64,000 bases of DNA from Nocardioides marinus (GCA_019801415.1 JAHVJD010000001.1:620001-684000), one strand, 5' to 3'. Shown: positions 38,250-49,248, numbered from the stretch's first letter. A program made the numbers and translations. Notes: generated from the letters alone by a model not told the origin.

Positions 38250-39773
38250 TCATTCCGCCGCCGCCCGCGCCTTCAGTTCCTTGCGGATCACCTTACCGGT
38301 CACGGTCATCGGCAGCGTATCAAGGAATTCGACCTCCCGCGGGTAGGAATAATGCGCGAGGCGGTCCTTGACGTAATCTTGCAGGTCTTTCTCCGAGGCG
38401 GTGGCACCGTCCTTCAGCACCACGTAGGCCTTGACGATCTCGGTTCGCAAGCTGTCGGGCTTGCCGACCACGCCCACCGTCGCCACCGCCGGATGGGTCA
38501 GCAGGCAGTCCTCGATCTCGGCCGGGCCGATGCGGTAGCCGCCCGAGGTGATCACATCATCCTCGCGACCGACAAAGCGCAGGTAGCCGTCTTCCCAGAT
38601 GCCGCGGTCGCCGGTGACCAGCCAGTCGCCCCGGAACTTGGCGGCGGTCTCCTCGGGGCGGTTCCAGTATTCGATCATCATCGAGGCCGAACCGCGCCGC
38701 ACCGCCACGTCGCCTTCTTCTGTCGTCGGCTGGCCCGCTTCGTCGATTACCTCGACCACGTGACCCGGCACCGGCTTGCCTATGCAGCCGGGGCGCACCG
38801 GGAAGTCGGCGCCGCAGGAGGACACCGTCATGTTGCATTCGGTCTGGCCGTAGAATTCGTTGATGGTCACGCCCAGCTGCCGCCGCCCCCAGGCCAGCAT
38901 CTCGGCCCCGAGCGGCTCCCCGCCCGACGCGACGGACCGCAAACCGCTGAGCCCCTGCCCCGCCGCCTTCAGCATGCGGAGCGCGGTGGGTGGGAAAAAG
39001 ATATTGCGCACCCCTGCCCGTTCAATCAGCTCCGCGCAGGCCTCCGGGGTAAACTTGTCCAACCGCGCGGCAACCACCGGCACGCCCAGCGCCAGGCCCG
39101 GCATCAGGACATCGAACAAGCCACCGATCCAGGCCCAGTCCGCAGGGGTCCACAGCACATCACCCGGCTGCCCCAGGTGGTCATGGCTGATGGCGACGCC
39201 CGGCAGGTGTCCGGTCAGCATCCGGTGGCCGTGCAGCGCCCCCTTGGGGCTGCCGGTGGTGCCGGACGTATAGATCAACATCGCCGGGGTCTCGGGCGTG
39301 GTGTCGGCAAAGGGCACCGGCGCACCGCCCAGGCCAATTTCGGCCGCCATCACCGGCTCTGCCAGGTTGCCCAGCAATTCGGCCCCCTCGCCATCTGTCA
39401 GCACGAGGCGCGCGCCTGCGTCGCCCACCCGCGATGCCAGCGCGTCGTGCTTGAACAGTTTGAACAGCGGCACCGAGATTCCGCCGATCTTCCAGATCGC
39501 CAGATGGGCGGCGGCGCACCAGGGCGACTGGCTGAGCAATACGCCCACCCGGTCGCCGGGTTGAATACGGGTCAGCAGATAACGCGCGATCCCATCGACC
39601 ATCAGAGCGAGCGCGCCATGGGAGATATCGCGCCGTTCACCGCCAGTCATGTCGATCAGCGCCAGCGCCTCCGCAGGGTGCGACAGGCATTGCGCCGCCA
39701 TGTTCAGCCTTGGCGGCAGATCCCAGTCGCAATCCCTTGTCAGTCCCGGAACATGCGGTCGGTCATTCATCAT
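38250..39773 (-). CDS. AMP-dependent acyl-CoA synthetase
   Basis: A 507-residue adenylate-forming enzyme that activates a carboxylic acid with ATP and CoA. Motifs are complete: [11 protein letters not shown] (ATP loop), [15 protein letters not shown], and the C-terminal Lys in TGKVIRKEL. At this length it is not a classic acetyl- or acetoacetyl-CoA synthetase (about 650 residues). Its position at the head of the liu operon suggests a branched short-chain acid such as isovalerate, but this is inference. The ATG at 39773 follows AGGA at good spacing. It is divergent from ompW. Confidence 0.9.
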   Translation of the reverse strand: MMNDRPHVPGLTRDCDWDLPPRLNMAAQCLSHPAEALALIDMTGGERRDISHGALALMVDGIARYLLTRIQPGDRVGVLLSQSPWCAAAHLAIWKIGGISVPLFKLFKHDALASRVGDAGARLVLTDGEGAELLGNLAEPVMAAEIGLGGAPVPFADTTPETPAMLIYTSGTTGSPKGALHGHRMLTGHLPGVAISHDHLGQPGDVLWTPADWAWIGGLFDVLMPGLALGVPVVAARLDKFTPEACAELIERAGVRNIFFPPTALRMLKAAGQGLSGLRSVASGGEPLGAEMLAWGRRQLGVTINEFYGQTECNMTVSSCGADFPVRPGCIGKPVPGHVVEVIDEAGQPTTEEGDVAVRRGSASMMIEYWNRPEETAAKFRGDWLVTGDRGIWEDGYLRFVGREDDVITSGGYRIGPAEIEDCLLTHPAVATVGVVGKPDSLRTEIVKAYVVLKDGATASEKDLQDYVKDRLAHYSYPREVEFLDTLPMTVTGKVIRKELKARAAAE

Positions 39774-39804
39774 GATGCTTTCCTGAAACGCATGGCAGCC
39801 ATGC

Positions 39805-39832
39805 GATATTTCTCAAATTTTTCAACGTTCAA
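39805..39832 (-). promoter_or_regulatory. Candidate promoter of the liu operon
   Basis: On the minus strand TTGAAC (39832-39827) and AATATC (39810-39805) have a 16-base spacer. The leader to the ATG at 39773 would be about 25 bases. A 12-base near-palindrome TTGAACGTTGAA overlaps the -35 element, and CATGGC-A-GCCATG (39791-39803) lies in the leader. Confidence 0.45.
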
Positions 39833-39844
39833 ACGGGTAGCCTT

Positions 39845-39886
39845 TTGATCCAGATCAGAGCCGCGCGGCGACGGGGCGCCTAACAC
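39845..39886 (+). promoter_or_regulatory. FNR/FnrL-type box and -10 element upstream of ompW
   Basis: TTGATCCAGATCAG (39845-39858) differs at one position from the FNR/FnrL consensus TTGAT-N4-ATCAA. A -10-like TAACAC lies at 39881-39886. The transcription start predicted from that -10 (about 39893) puts the box centre at -41.5, the class II activator position. The box also lies upstream of the divergent liu promoter. Confidence 0.6.
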
Positions 39887-39919
39887 GGGGCGACAACTGA
39901 AAGAAAAGGGACACACCCC

Positions 39920-40522
39920 ATGAAACAACTGGTTTCCGCTTTGGCCTTGACCTCTGCCCTGATCGCCATGGCCGCGCCGGGCCTGGCGCAACAACGGGGG
40001 GATTGGACCGTTGGCGTCGGTATTGCCAATGTGAACCCCAAGTCGGGCAACGGAACGCTGGCGGGCGCGGCAGCGGACATCGATGACGGCACGGCGCTGT
40101 CTCTGACCGTGGAATACTTCTTTCGCGACAACTGGGGGGTCGAGTTGCTCGCGGCCAGCCCGTTCGAGCATGACGTCAAACTGAACGGCGCCTTTGCCGC
40201 CTCGGCGCGGCAGCTGCCGCCGACCCTGTCGGTGAACTACCACTTCCCGACCGCGGGCAAAGTGAAGCCGTTCCTCGGGCTTGGCCTCAACTACACCACC
40301 TTCTTCGAGGAGGAGACAGCGCTCGGCAATCTGAAGCTGGACGACAGCTTCGGGATCGCGGTGAACGCCGGCGCCGACTACCAGATCACGGAGCGCGGCG
40401 CGCTGCGGTTCAACGTCCGCTGGATGGACATCGACACGGACGCGACGCTTAACGGGGCCGCCATCGGCACCGCGGAAATCGATCCGGTCGTGGTGAACCT
40501 CGCCTACGTGCACCGTTTCTAA
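39920..40522 (+). CDS. ompW: OmpW-family outer membrane protein
   Basis: A 200-residue outer-membrane beta-barrel. The signal peptide (ALALTSALIAMAAPGLA) is probably cut after Ala23. Alternating strands follow, including KPFLGLGLNYTTFF and YQITERGALRFNVRWMDIDTD, and the protein ends in a terminal Phe (AYVHRF), as barrel-assembly substrates do. OmpW proteins form narrow hydrophobic channels; in enterobacteria ompW responds to oxygen through FNR. The upstream FNR-type box fits that. AAGGGA lies upstream of the ATG. It is divergent from the liu operon and convergent with liuA. Confidence 0.92.
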   Translation: MKQLVSALALTSALIAMAAPGLAQQRGDWTVGVGIANVNPKSGNGTLAGAAADIDDGTALSLTVEYFFRDNWGVELLAASPFEHDVKLNGAFAASARQLPPTLSVNYHFPTAGKVKPFLGLGLNYTTFFEEETALGNLKLDDSFGIAVNAGADYQITERGALRFNVRWMDIDTDATLNGAAIGTAEIDPVVVNLAYVHRF

Positions 40523-40560
40523 TCCCCCCTTCTCTGCGTGCCTTGTCTGCGTGCGAGGGA

Positions 40561-40585
40561 CCGGCGGCCGACAACCGGCTGCCGG
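40561..40585. terminator. Hairpin between convergent ompW and liuA
   Basis: CCGGCGGCCG pairs with CGGCTGCCGG (one G-T pair) around loop ACAAC. It lies 38 bases after the ompW stop codon and 57 bases past the liuA stop codon. There is no T-run on either strand, so it is a weak or factor-assisted terminator. Confidence 0.45.
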
Positions 40586-40642
40586 GCCTCCCCGCCCCTA
40601 GCCTTCAGGCCAGCGTACCTTCGCCTGTCACGCTTCTGCCTG

Positions 40643-41803
40643 TCACATCGTCCCCATCAGCTCGCGACCGATCAGCATGCGGCGGATTTCCGAGGTGCCG
40701 GCGCCGATCTCCATCAGCTTGGCATCGCGGAAGATGCGACCGACGGGGTTGTCGTTCAGATAGCCCGCGCCGCCAAAGGCCTGCACCGCCTGATGGGCCT
40801 GGGTCATGGCAACCTCGGAGGAATACAGGCAGCAGGCCGCGGCATCCTGCCGGGTGACAGTGCCCTTGTCGCAGGCCTTGGCAACTTCGTAGACATAGGC
40901 ACGGGCGGTGTTCATCGCGGTGTACATGTCGGCGATCTTGGCCTGCATCAGCTGGAAGTTCCCGATCGGCTGACCGAACTGCTTGCGCTCTTTCATGTAG
41001 GGCATCATCTCGTCCATGCAGGCAGCCATGATGCCGGTGCCGATCCCCGCAAGCACCACGCGCTCGTAATCGAGGCCGGACATCAGCACGCGCACGCCCT
41101 TGCCCTCTTCGCCGAGGATGTTTTCGAACGGCACTTCAACGTCCTCGAACACCAGTTCAGCCGTGTTGGAGCCGCGCATCCCCAGCTTGTCGAAATGCTT
41201 GGAGGTGGAGAAGCCCTTCATCTCCTTTTCGATGAGGAAGGCGGTGATGCCCTTGGAGCCCGCTTCGGGATCGGTCTTGGCGTAGACCACCAGCGTGTCT
41301 GCGTCGGGGCCGTTGGTGATCCAGTACTTGTTGCCGTTCAGCACGAAGCGGTCATTGCGCTTTTCGGCGCGCAGGGACATTGAGACCACATCGGAACCGG
41401 CACCCGCCTCGGACATCGCCAGCGCGCCGACATGCTCGCCGGAGATCAGCCGCGGCAGGTATTTCGCCTTCTGCTCGGCGTTGCCGTTCAGCTTGATCTG
41501 GTTGACGCACAGGTTGGAATGCGCGCCGTAGGACAGCGACACCGAGGCGCTCGCCCGGGCGATTTCCTCGACCGCGACTGTATGCGCCAGGTAGGACATG
41601 CCCGCGCCGCCGAACTCCTCCGGCACGGTGATGCCGAGGAGACCCAGCTCGCCCATCTCCCGCCACAGTTCGGCCGGGAACTCGTTCTTCTGGTCGATTT
41701 CCTGCGCCATCGGCTTGATGCGGTCCTGCGCCCAGCGGTGCACCATGTCGCGCAGCGCGTTCACGTCCTCACCCAGATCAAACGTCATGCTTGCATTGAA
41801 CAT
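40643..41803 (-). CDS. liuA: Isovaleryl-CoA dehydrogenase
   Basis: A 386-residue FAD acyl-CoA dehydrogenase that oxidises isovaleryl-CoA to 3-methylcrotonyl-CoA and passes electrons to ETF. Family signatures [14 protein letters not shown] and [22 protein letters not shown] are present. Glu247 in [11 protein letters not shown] sits where isovaleryl-CoA dehydrogenases carry their catalytic base, unlike the later Glu of most family members. The ATG at 41803 is preferred over 41809 because GGAGG lies eight bases upstream of it. It is separated from the other liu genes by ompW on the other strand and so is its own unit. Confidence 0.95.
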   Translation of the reverse strand: MFNASMTFDLGEDVNALRDMVHRWAQDRIKPMAQEIDQKNEFPAELWREMGELGLLGITVPEEFGGAGMSYLAHTVAVEEIARASASVSLSYGAHSNLCVNQIKLNGNAEQKAKYLPRLISGEHVGALAMSEAGAGSDVVSMSLRAEKRNDRFVLNGNKYWITNGPDADTLVVYAKTDPEAGSKGITAFLIEKEMKGFSTSKHFDKLGMRGSNTAELVFEDVEVPFENILGEEGKGVRVLMSGLDYERVVLAGIGTGIMAACMDEMMPYMKERKQFGQPIGNFQLMQAKIADMYTAMNTARAYVYEVAKACDKGTVTRQDAAACCLYSSEVAMTQAHQAVQAFGGAGYLNDNPVGRIFRDAKLMEIGAGTSEIRRMLIGRELMGTM

Positions 41804-41829
41804 CCGCATATCCTCCCGCAGGTACGGCC

Positions 41830-41849
41830 ATTATATGAACAGTTGTTCA
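41830..41849 (-). promoter_or_regulatory. liuA promoter -10 with overlapping operator-like dyad
   Basis: A perfect TATAAT (41835-41830, minus strand) lies about 27 bases upstream of the liuA ATG. Directly upstream is an inverted repeat TGAACA-AC-TGTTCA (41849-41836) that fills the -10/-35 spacer region. The -35 is poor (CTATTG), as is common at regulated promoters. TTGAAC also occurs at the promoter of the other liu operon. Confidence 0.6.
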
Positions 41850-41914
41850 ATTCAATAGAGCACCGCTCGATTCGCGTCAATCGGGTTGGCCCGCCGGGGG
41901 GGCGAATGCGGTGC

Positions 41915-41946
41915 AAAAGAAAACGGGCGGCCCATCGGGCCGCCCG
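41915..41946 (-). terminator. Terminator of the SH3/DUF1236 gene
   Basis: A perfect 10-base-pair stem (CGGGCGGCCC / GGGCCGCCCG, loop of three) is followed on the minus strand by TTTTCTTTT. It starts 23 bases past the stop codon of the minus-strand gene ending at 41970. Confidence 0.9.
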
Positions 41947-41969
41947 CTTCCTGTCACATGTCATGCCGA

Positions 41970-42623
41970 TCAGCGCACAACGTGGATCACGGTGCGATTT
42001 TCGGTCTCCACCAGCACCGGCACGCCGTTGATGTAGGCATAGCGGTAGTCAGAGTCCGGGATTTCGGCCAGCTGGATTTCCTGCGGCACGATAACACCCG
42101 TCACGACCTCGCCCTGAACGTAGACAGGCTCGACCTCATGGGTGCGCACATAGGTGACGACGCGCTCGTCCGGGACGGCTGCCTCACCCGCGGCTGCACC
42201 GGCCAGTGCACCGGCCAGAACCCCGGCCGGACCGGCCACCAGACCGCCGGCAATGGCACCACCAATCGCGCCCATTTCCTCGTCGGTCTCGCCGACGGCA
42301 TCATAGGTCACGGTGCCCACGGTGACCGGGCTGTCACTGGCAACCACCGGGATGAATTTTTCAGTGACGGTGCCGGTCAGATATTCGCCATAGGCCCAAC
42401 CTTCAGTCCCCTCATAGGACACCTTGCACCAGTTCGACTTTTCCAGGCAGCCCTGCAGATCAACGGCGCCTTTTGCGTCGATCACGCTGGCGATCTCATA
42501 CTGCGGGCCAGGGCCGGTGCGCAGGTTCAGGTCGGTCACAGCCTGCACCTGGGTGCTTGCCCAGACGGGCGCTGCAACCAGGGCCAGGGCAGATGCGGTC
42601 ATGGCGAGCTTCGGCGTAAACAT
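41970..42623 (-). CDS. Exported SH3-domain protein with DUF1236-like C-terminus
   Basis: A 217-residue exported protein. A signal peptide (ASALALVAAPVWA) leads into a bacterial SH3 domain (about 25-85, with LNLRTGPGPQYE and SYEGTEGWAYGEYL). A Gly/Ala-rich stretch (IGGAIAGGLVAGPAGVLAGALAGAAAG) could insert in a membrane. The C-terminus YRYAYINGVPVLVETENRTVIHVV matches the DUF1236 pattern of alphaproteobacteria. It probably acts in the periplasm or at the cell envelope. GAGGAG precedes the ATG. It is a single gene with its own strong terminator, divergent from creA. Confidence 0.87.
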   Translation of the reverse strand: MFTPKLAMTASALALVAAPVWASTQVQAVTDLNLRTGPGPQYEIASVIDAKGAVDLQGCLEKSNWCKVSYEGTEGWAYGEYLTGTVTEKFIPVVASDSPVTVGTVTYDAVGETDEEMGAIGGAIAGGLVAGPAGVLAGALAGAAAGEAAVPDERVVTYVRTHEVEPVYVQGEVVTGVIVPQEIQLAEIPDSDYRYAYINGVPVLVETENRTVIHVVR

Positions 42624-42756
42624 GGTGTTCTCCTCGATGTTCTCGTCAGTATCCGGCGCCTCATTGCGCCGTTGTGCAGCACTAACGTCGCCAAAGCCCA
42701 AGGGTTCCAAACGATCGACATCGCCCGGCGGAAGACCGTGCAAAAGGGGATCCTTT

Positions 42757-42786
42757 TTGCGGCCAGCCGCGTATGTCTGCTATCAC
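42757..42786 (+). promoter_or_regulatory. Candidate creA promoter
   Basis: TTGCGG (42757-42762) and TATCAC (42781-42786) with an 18-base spacer, about 30 bases upstream of the creA ATG. Confidence 0.4.
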
Positions 42787-42815
42787 GACAGAACCCGAAC
42801 CCCGAGGAGCGTCAC

Positions 42816-43274
42816 ATGAGTTACCTGAGAACCACCCTGGCCGCCGCGGCCTGCCTGATCAGCCCGCCCCTTCTGGCCGAGGAGGTCGGGAAGATCGGCG
42901 TGGACTGGGTGGGGAATGACATCGTGATCGAAGCCATCGCCGATCCCAAGGTCGAAGGCGTCACCTGTCACGTCGCATATTTCGAACGCGGCCTTCTGGA
43001 CCGACTGTCCAAAGGCAACTGGTTCGAGGATCCGTCCAACGCATCGCTGGCCTGCCGCCAGACCGGGCCGATCACCCTCGGTGACATCGACCGCAGCGAG
43101 GACGGCGAAGACGTGTTTCGCCAGTCGCGGTCGATCATCCTGAAATCGCTGCGGGTCAAACGGCTCTACGACGAGGCCAACCAGACGCTGATCTATGTCG
43201 CCCACGCGGCCGAGCTGACGGATGGGTCGGCCAAGGTGTCCATCTCGACCGTGCCGCTCTATCAGCCTGACTGA
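42816..43274 (+). CDS. creA: CreA family protein
   Basis: A 152-residue exported protein of the CreA family, whose function is unknown. The signal peptide (TLAAAACLISPPLLA) is probably cut before EEVGKIGVDWVGND. The conserved region VKGVTCHV-type (VEGVTCHVAYFERG), the DPSNASLACRQTGPI stretch and the C-terminal KSLRVKRLYDEANQTLIYVAHAAEL are typical. CCGAGGAG lies upstream of the ATG. Its 3' end overlaps that of the convergent aminotransferase gene by 13 bases. Confidence 0.9.
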   Translation: MSYLRTTLAAAACLISPPLLAEEVGKIGVDWVGNDIVIEAIADPKVEGVTCHVAYFERGLLDRLSKGNWFEDPSNASLACRQTGPITLGDIDRSEDGEDVFRQSRSIILKSLRVKRLYDEANQTLIYVAHAAELTDGSAKVSISTVPLYQPD

Positions 43275-44455
43275 TAGACCGCGGAGACCTCGGCGCGAAT
43301 GATGTGGGCAATCTGGGCGCAGTCTTCAAGGCTGAAAGTCAACGGCACCCGCATGTCGATGATGCCCGCAAGGATCCGGTCGCTTTGCGGCAAGCGCGGC
43401 GTCTGCGTGTAGCGCCAGCTGTCATAGCGCGACGTGAAGGCAACCGGCTCCGGCACGCCGAACCACTTCAGCTCCACCCCCCGGGCAGCGCAGCGGTCCA
43501 GCACCGCCTGCACCGCCCCCTCGGCCCAGTCCAGCAGCAGGAACTGAAAGGACGAGCCGACGTAGACCTCGGCAGCGGGACGCTCCACGACGGTCAGCCC
43601 CGGCGTGCCACGCAGGCCATCCTCCAGCTTGCGGTAACGTTCGTTCCAGCGCGCCACCTGCGCGTCGAGATTGCGCAGCTGCGGCCGCAGGATGGCGGCC
43701 CGCAGGTTGTCCATCCGCCCCGAGATGTTGGGGGTTTCGTATTTCACCCGCTCAAACACCTCTGGCCCCGGCGCCGCCAGGTGGCGACCATAAAGCATGT
43801 AGGAGCCCGACAGCATGATGGCGCGGGCGGCGATCTCTTCATCATCCGTGATCAGCAGGCCGCCCTCGCCCGCGTTCACGTGCTTGTAGGTCTGGCAGGA
43901 ATAGCAGCCGATGGCGCCATGACGACCGGACTTCACCCCGTTCCAGGACGCCCCCATGGTGTGAGCACAATCCTCGATCACGGTGATGCCCGCGGCGTCA
44001 CAGATTTCCATCAGCCGGTCCATGTCGCAGAGGTGGCCACGCATGTGCGACAGCATCAGCACCTTCGCCTGCCCCGCCTTGGCCGCAAGATCCTCCAGGT
44101 CGATGGTCAAATTCTCGGTGACGTCAACGAAGACGGGTTTGGCACCGACCGCGGCAATGGACCCCGGCACCGGCGCAAGCGTGAAGGCATTGGTCAGCAC
44201 GGTGTCGGAATGACCGACGCCCACCGCGCGCAGGGCCGTTGCCAGCGCATAGCCGCCCGAGGCCACAGCCAGGCAATACCTGGCCCCCATCTGCGCGGCG
44301 AATTCCTGCTCCAGCAGCGCCACTTCGCCAACCTCGCCCGCCGCCACGTTGTAGCGGTGCAAGCGACCGTGACGCAAAACCGCCAGCGCCGCTTCGATGG
44401 CGTCTTCGGGGATAGGTTCCTGCTGGGTGAATGACCCGGAAAAAATCTCGCTCAT
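43262..44455 (-). CDS. DegT/DnrJ/EryC1/StrS-family aminotransferase
   Basis: A PLP-dependent aminotransferase of about 397 residues, in the family that aminates nucleotide-linked keto-sugars. The PLP-binding Lys lies in CYSCQTYKHVNAGEGG, and VIEDCAHTMGASW supplies the conserved Asp. C-terminal residues give RMDNLRAAILRPQL. No sugar-nucleotide or polysaccharide genes are adjacent, so the substrate is unclear. The start is uncertain: ATG 44455 is favoured because the family-like sequence starts at MSEIFSGSFTQQEP, but an ATG at 44506 is possible and neither has a good ribosome site. The next gene upstream is gph. Confidence 0.87.
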   Translation of the reverse strand: MSEIFSGSFTQQEPIPEDAIEAALAVLRHGRLHRYNVAAGEVGEVALLEQEFAAQMGARYCLAVASGGYALATALRAVGVGHSDTVLTNAFTLAPVPGSIAAVGAKPVFVDVTENLTIDLEDLAAKAGQAKVLMLSHMRGHLCDMDRLMEICDAAGITVIEDCAHTMGASWNGVKSGRHGAIGCYSCQTYKHVNAGEGGLLITDDEEIAARAIMLSGSYMLYGRHLAAPGPEVFERVKYETPNISGRMDNLRAAILRPQLRNLDAQVARWNERYRKLEDGLRGTPGLTVVERPAAEVYVGSSFQFLLLDWAEGAVQAVLDRCAARGVELKWFGVPEPVAFTSRYDSWRYTQTPRLPQSDRILAGIIDMRVPLTFSLEDCAQIAHIIRAEVSAVYQSG

Positions 44456-44525
44456 CCCGCGTTTCTGGGCCGCAGCAGGCGAAGGGTCAAGAGGCAAGCG
44501 CACCATCGCCGCCCCGTTCGCCGTG

Positions 44526-45188
44526 TCAGGGCAGCAGCCGCGACACAACGTCCACGAGGTCCGAAAAGTCGTGCAACAACGCCTCGGGCTCCAAGGCCGC
44601 CATGTCATCGCCGGAGGGACCGAAGGTCACCAGCACCGACGCCACGCCCGCGGCGGCGGACGTCTTTCGGTCGGTGTCACTATCGCCAACCAGCAAGGTG
44701 CGCGCCGGGTCACCACCCGCACGCCGCGCCGCCTCGAACAGCGGCTCCGGGTCCGGCTTGCGCACCGGAAGCGTGTCCGCCCCCACCAACGAGGCAAAGG
44801 CGTCGCGCACACCGAGATCGCGCATCAGCTGCTCCGCCAGCGCCTCCGGCTTGTTGGTGCAGATGCCGACACCAAAGCCCGCAGACTTCAACGCTTCCAC
44901 CGCCTCCATCGCGCCGGGATACAGCCGGGTGTGCAGGCAGATAGCCTCGCGGTAGGCGTCCAGCAGCACCGGGTAGAATTCGTCCACCGTCGCGGAGTTG
45001 AACTGCCCCACCCGCTGCAAGCCGACGCTCAGCATATTGCGCCCTCCCCGCAACGCAACGCCTGCGTCCTGTGGATGGATCAGCACATCCCCCAGTCCCA
45101 TCTGCCGAAAGCAGGCATTGGCCGCGGCCAGCAGATCGCCCGAGGTATCCGCCAAGGTCCCGTCCAGATCAAAGATTACCGTCCGCAT
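44526..45188 (-). CDS. gph: Phosphoglycolate phosphatase-like HAD hydrolase
   Basis: A 220-residue HAD phosphatase. It opens with FDLDGTLADT (nucleophile Asp7, acid Asp9), has the ICTNKP motif II region, a Lys in RKPDPEPL, and VGDSDTDRKTSAAAG (motif IV). The helical cap lies between the first two motifs. Length and pattern fit Gph, which removes phosphate from 2-phosphoglycolate, a by-product of DNA end repair and oxygenase activity; other small phosphomonoesters are possible. GAGGAGG precedes the ATG. It is divergent from glmU. Confidence 0.88.
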   Translation of the reverse strand: MRTVIFDLDGTLADTSGDLLAAANACFRQMGLGDVLIHPQDAGVALRGGRNMLSVGLQRVGQFNSATVDEFYPVLLDAYREAICLHTRLYPGAMEAVEALKSAGFGVGICTNKPEALAEQLMRDLGVRDAFASLVGADTLPVRKPDPEPLFEAARRAGGDPARTLLVGDSDTDRKTSAAAGVASVLVTFGPSGDDMAALEPEALLHDFSDLVDVVSRLLP

Positions 45189-45268
45189 GTCCCGCCTCCT
45201 CGGCCCGTTTCGGCGTGTTTCCGCTGCCGGATGTTGCAGCCCGCAACCTAGTTTGATGGCGCGCTCCC

Positions 45269-45296
45269 TTGCGCCCTGCCCCCCAGCGGATAAAAC
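45269..45296 (+). promoter_or_regulatory. Candidate glmU-glmS-alkD promoter
   Basis: TTGCGC (45269-45274) and TAAAAC (45291-45296) with a 16-base spacer, about 34 bases upstream of the glmU ATG. Confidence 0.45.
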
Positions 45297-45329
45297 GGGA
45301 GCGCTAAAAAGACAAAGAGAAAAGCGATT

Positions 45330-46684
45330 ATGAGCATTGCCCTTGTCATCCTGGCGGCCGGTAAAGGCACGCGGATGAACTCCGATCTTCCCAAAGTCCT
45401 GCACCCGATCGCCCAGGCGCCGATGCTGGAACACGCCATGGCCGCAGGCCGCGCGCTGGAGCCGGAGCGCACGATCATCGTCGCCGGGCACGGCGCGGAA
45501 GCCGTACGCAAGACCGTTGCCGAGATCGACCCGGAAGCCGAGGTAGTGCTGCAGGAAGAGCAGCTGGGCACCGCCCATGCGGTTGATCAGGCCCGTAGCG
45601 CGCTGGAAGATTTCGCGGGCGATGTCGTGGTTCTTTACGGCGACACCCCCTTTGTCAGCGCCGAGACGCTGGAGCGCATGGTCGAGGCCCGCCAGCGCGC
45701 CGATCTGGTGATCCTCGGGTTTGAGGCCGCAGACCCCGCCCGCTATGGCCGCCTGGTGATGGACGGTGACAGCCTGGAGCGCATCGTCGAATTCAAGGAC
45801 GCCAGCGAAGCCGAGCGCGCCATCAGCTTCTGCAACTCCGGCCTGATGGCCTGCGACGCGGCGGTGATGTTCGATCTGATTTCCGAGGTCGGCAACGAGA
45901 ATGCCTCTGGCGAATACTACCTGACCGACCTGGTGGAACTGGCCCGCACCAAGGGCAAGACAGTTACCGCGGTTGCCTGCGACGAGGCCGAGACGCTGGG
46001 CATCAACTCCCGCGCCGATCTGGCGCAGGCGGATGCCGTGTTCCAGGCGCGTGCGCGGGCAGAACTGCTGGAGCTGGGCGTCACCCTGATGGCGCCCGAG
46101 ACGGTCTACCTGGCCTTTGACACCCATATCGGCCGCGACACGGTGATCGAGCCCAACGTGGTCTTTGGCCCCGGCGTCACGGTGGAAAGCGGTGCGCTGA
46201 TCCGGGCGTTCTCGCATCTTGAGGGCTGCCACGTCAGCCGCGGCGCCAAGGTCGGCCCCTATGCCCGCCTGCGCCCCGGCGCGGAGCTGGCAGAGAACAC
46301 CCACATCGGCAATTTCGTCGAAATCAAGAACGCCGAGATTGCCGAAGGCGCCAAGGTGAACCACCTTAGTTACATCGGCGATGCCTCGGTGGGCGAAGCC
46401 ACAAATATTGGCGCAGGCACGATTACCTGCAACTATGACGGGGTGATGAAGCACCGCACCGAGATCGGCGCCCGGGCCTTCATCGGATCGAACACCATGC
46501 TGGTGGCGCCGGTCCGGGTCGGCAACGAGGCGATGACCGCGACCGGTGCGGTGATCACCAAGAATGTTGACGACGGCGACCTGGCCATTGCCCGCGCCGA
46601 ACAAACCAACAAACCGGGCCGCGCGCGCAAGCTGATGGACATGCTGCGTGCCAAGAAGGCCCGCCTGCTGAAGGGAGCCAAGTG

Positions 46685-46685
<1 letters not shown>
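45330..46685 (+). CDS. glmU: Bifunctional N-acetylglucosamine-1-phosphate uridyltransferase/glucosamine-1-phosphate acetyltransferase
   Basis: A 451-residue enzyme making UDP-GlcNAc, the precursor of peptidoglycan and lipid A. The N-terminal pyrophosphorylase half has LAAGKGTRMNSDLPKVLHP and VLYGDTPFV. The C-terminal half is a left-handed beta-helix of hexapeptide repeats, with KNAEIAEGAKVNHLSYIGDA and ITCNYDGVMKHRTEIG (acetyltransferase active site). The stop codon overlaps the glmS start (TGATG), so the two consecutive pathway enzymes are translationally coupled. Confidence 0.97.
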
Positions 46686-48504
<1,819 letters not shown>

Positions 48505-48508
<4 letters not shown>

Positions 48509-49197
48509 CCGCACCGACACTGCAGGATGCGCTGGATCAGCTGAAGGCGCTGGCCGAACCCGGCCGGGCCGAGCAGATGACCGCCTATCACAAGCAGACC
48601 CGGGACGTTCTGGGCGTCCCGAACCCTGCCATAAACGAGCTGACCAAATCCTGGCGGCAGGCTCTGGACGTCGCAGAGCGAGCAGAGCTGGCCCGCGCCC
48701 TGTGGGACAGCGACATCTTCGAAGCCCGCATCGCCGCAGGCAAGCTGCTGACGCAAGCGCGGATCAAGGAAGACGGCGCAGTCTGGAACCTGCTGCAAGG
48801 CTGGGTGCCGCAGTTTGACAGCTGGGCGATCGCCGATCACGCCTGCTCTGCCATCTCCAAGCGACTGGTGGCAGCGCCCGAACGGCTGGACACGGTGGCA
48901 GACTGGACACAGTCTGAACACATGTGGACCCGCCGCGCGGCGCTGGTCGCCACCCTGCCCTGGGCCAAGATGAACAATCTGAAACCGGCGGACCAGGAGC
49001 GGCGCGAGCGTATCCTCGGCTGGGCCGCGTCCTACGTGCCGGACCGCGACTGGTTCATCCAGAAAGCCGTGGCCTGGTGGCTGCGCGACCTCAGCAAGCA
49101 TGATGCAGACCGCACGCGCGCCTTTCTGGCGGAACATGGCGACACCATGAAAAGCTTTGCCCGCAAGGAAGCGGGCAAATATCTGAAAAACGCCTGA
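48505..49197 (+). CDS. alkD: DNA alkylation repair glycosylase AlkD
   Basis: A 230-residue helical-repeat DNA glycosylase that removes cationic alkylated bases (N3- and N7-alkyl purines) without base flipping. The residues that define the AlkD active site are recognisable: Trp107 and Asp111 (DSWAIADHACS), an Arg at 143/144 (MWTRRAALV) and a Trp at 191/192 (KAVAWWLRD). Length is typical. Its ATG overlaps the glmS stop codon (ATGA), so it is translated with the amino-sugar genes, an unexpected partnership. A second family member, AlkC, lies at 2760. Confidence 0.93.
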
Positions 49198-49203
49198 CCT
49201 TGG

Positions 49204-49236
49204 CGGGGCGATCCGGCCACGGTCTGGCCCGCCCCG
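49204..49236. terminator. Hairpin between convergent alkD and a lipoprotein gene
   Basis: CGGGGCG (49204-49210) pairs with CGCCCCG (49230-49236), and an inner GGCCA / TGGCC stem closes a five-base loop, with a four-base bulge. It lies between two convergent stop codons and has no T-run, so it may be a bidirectional, factor-assisted terminator. Confidence 0.45.
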
Positions 49237-49248
49237 AACCAAACAGCC

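Noticed and set aside
40623-40646. Direct repeat GCCTGTCAC twice, 15 bases apart
   Set aside because: Short, and it extends into the liuA stop region; likely chance. No longer repeat array is present.
46600-46684. glmS ribozyme
   Set aside because: glmS overlaps glmU by one base, so there is no leader to hold a ribozyme, and that element belongs to Gram-positive bacteria.
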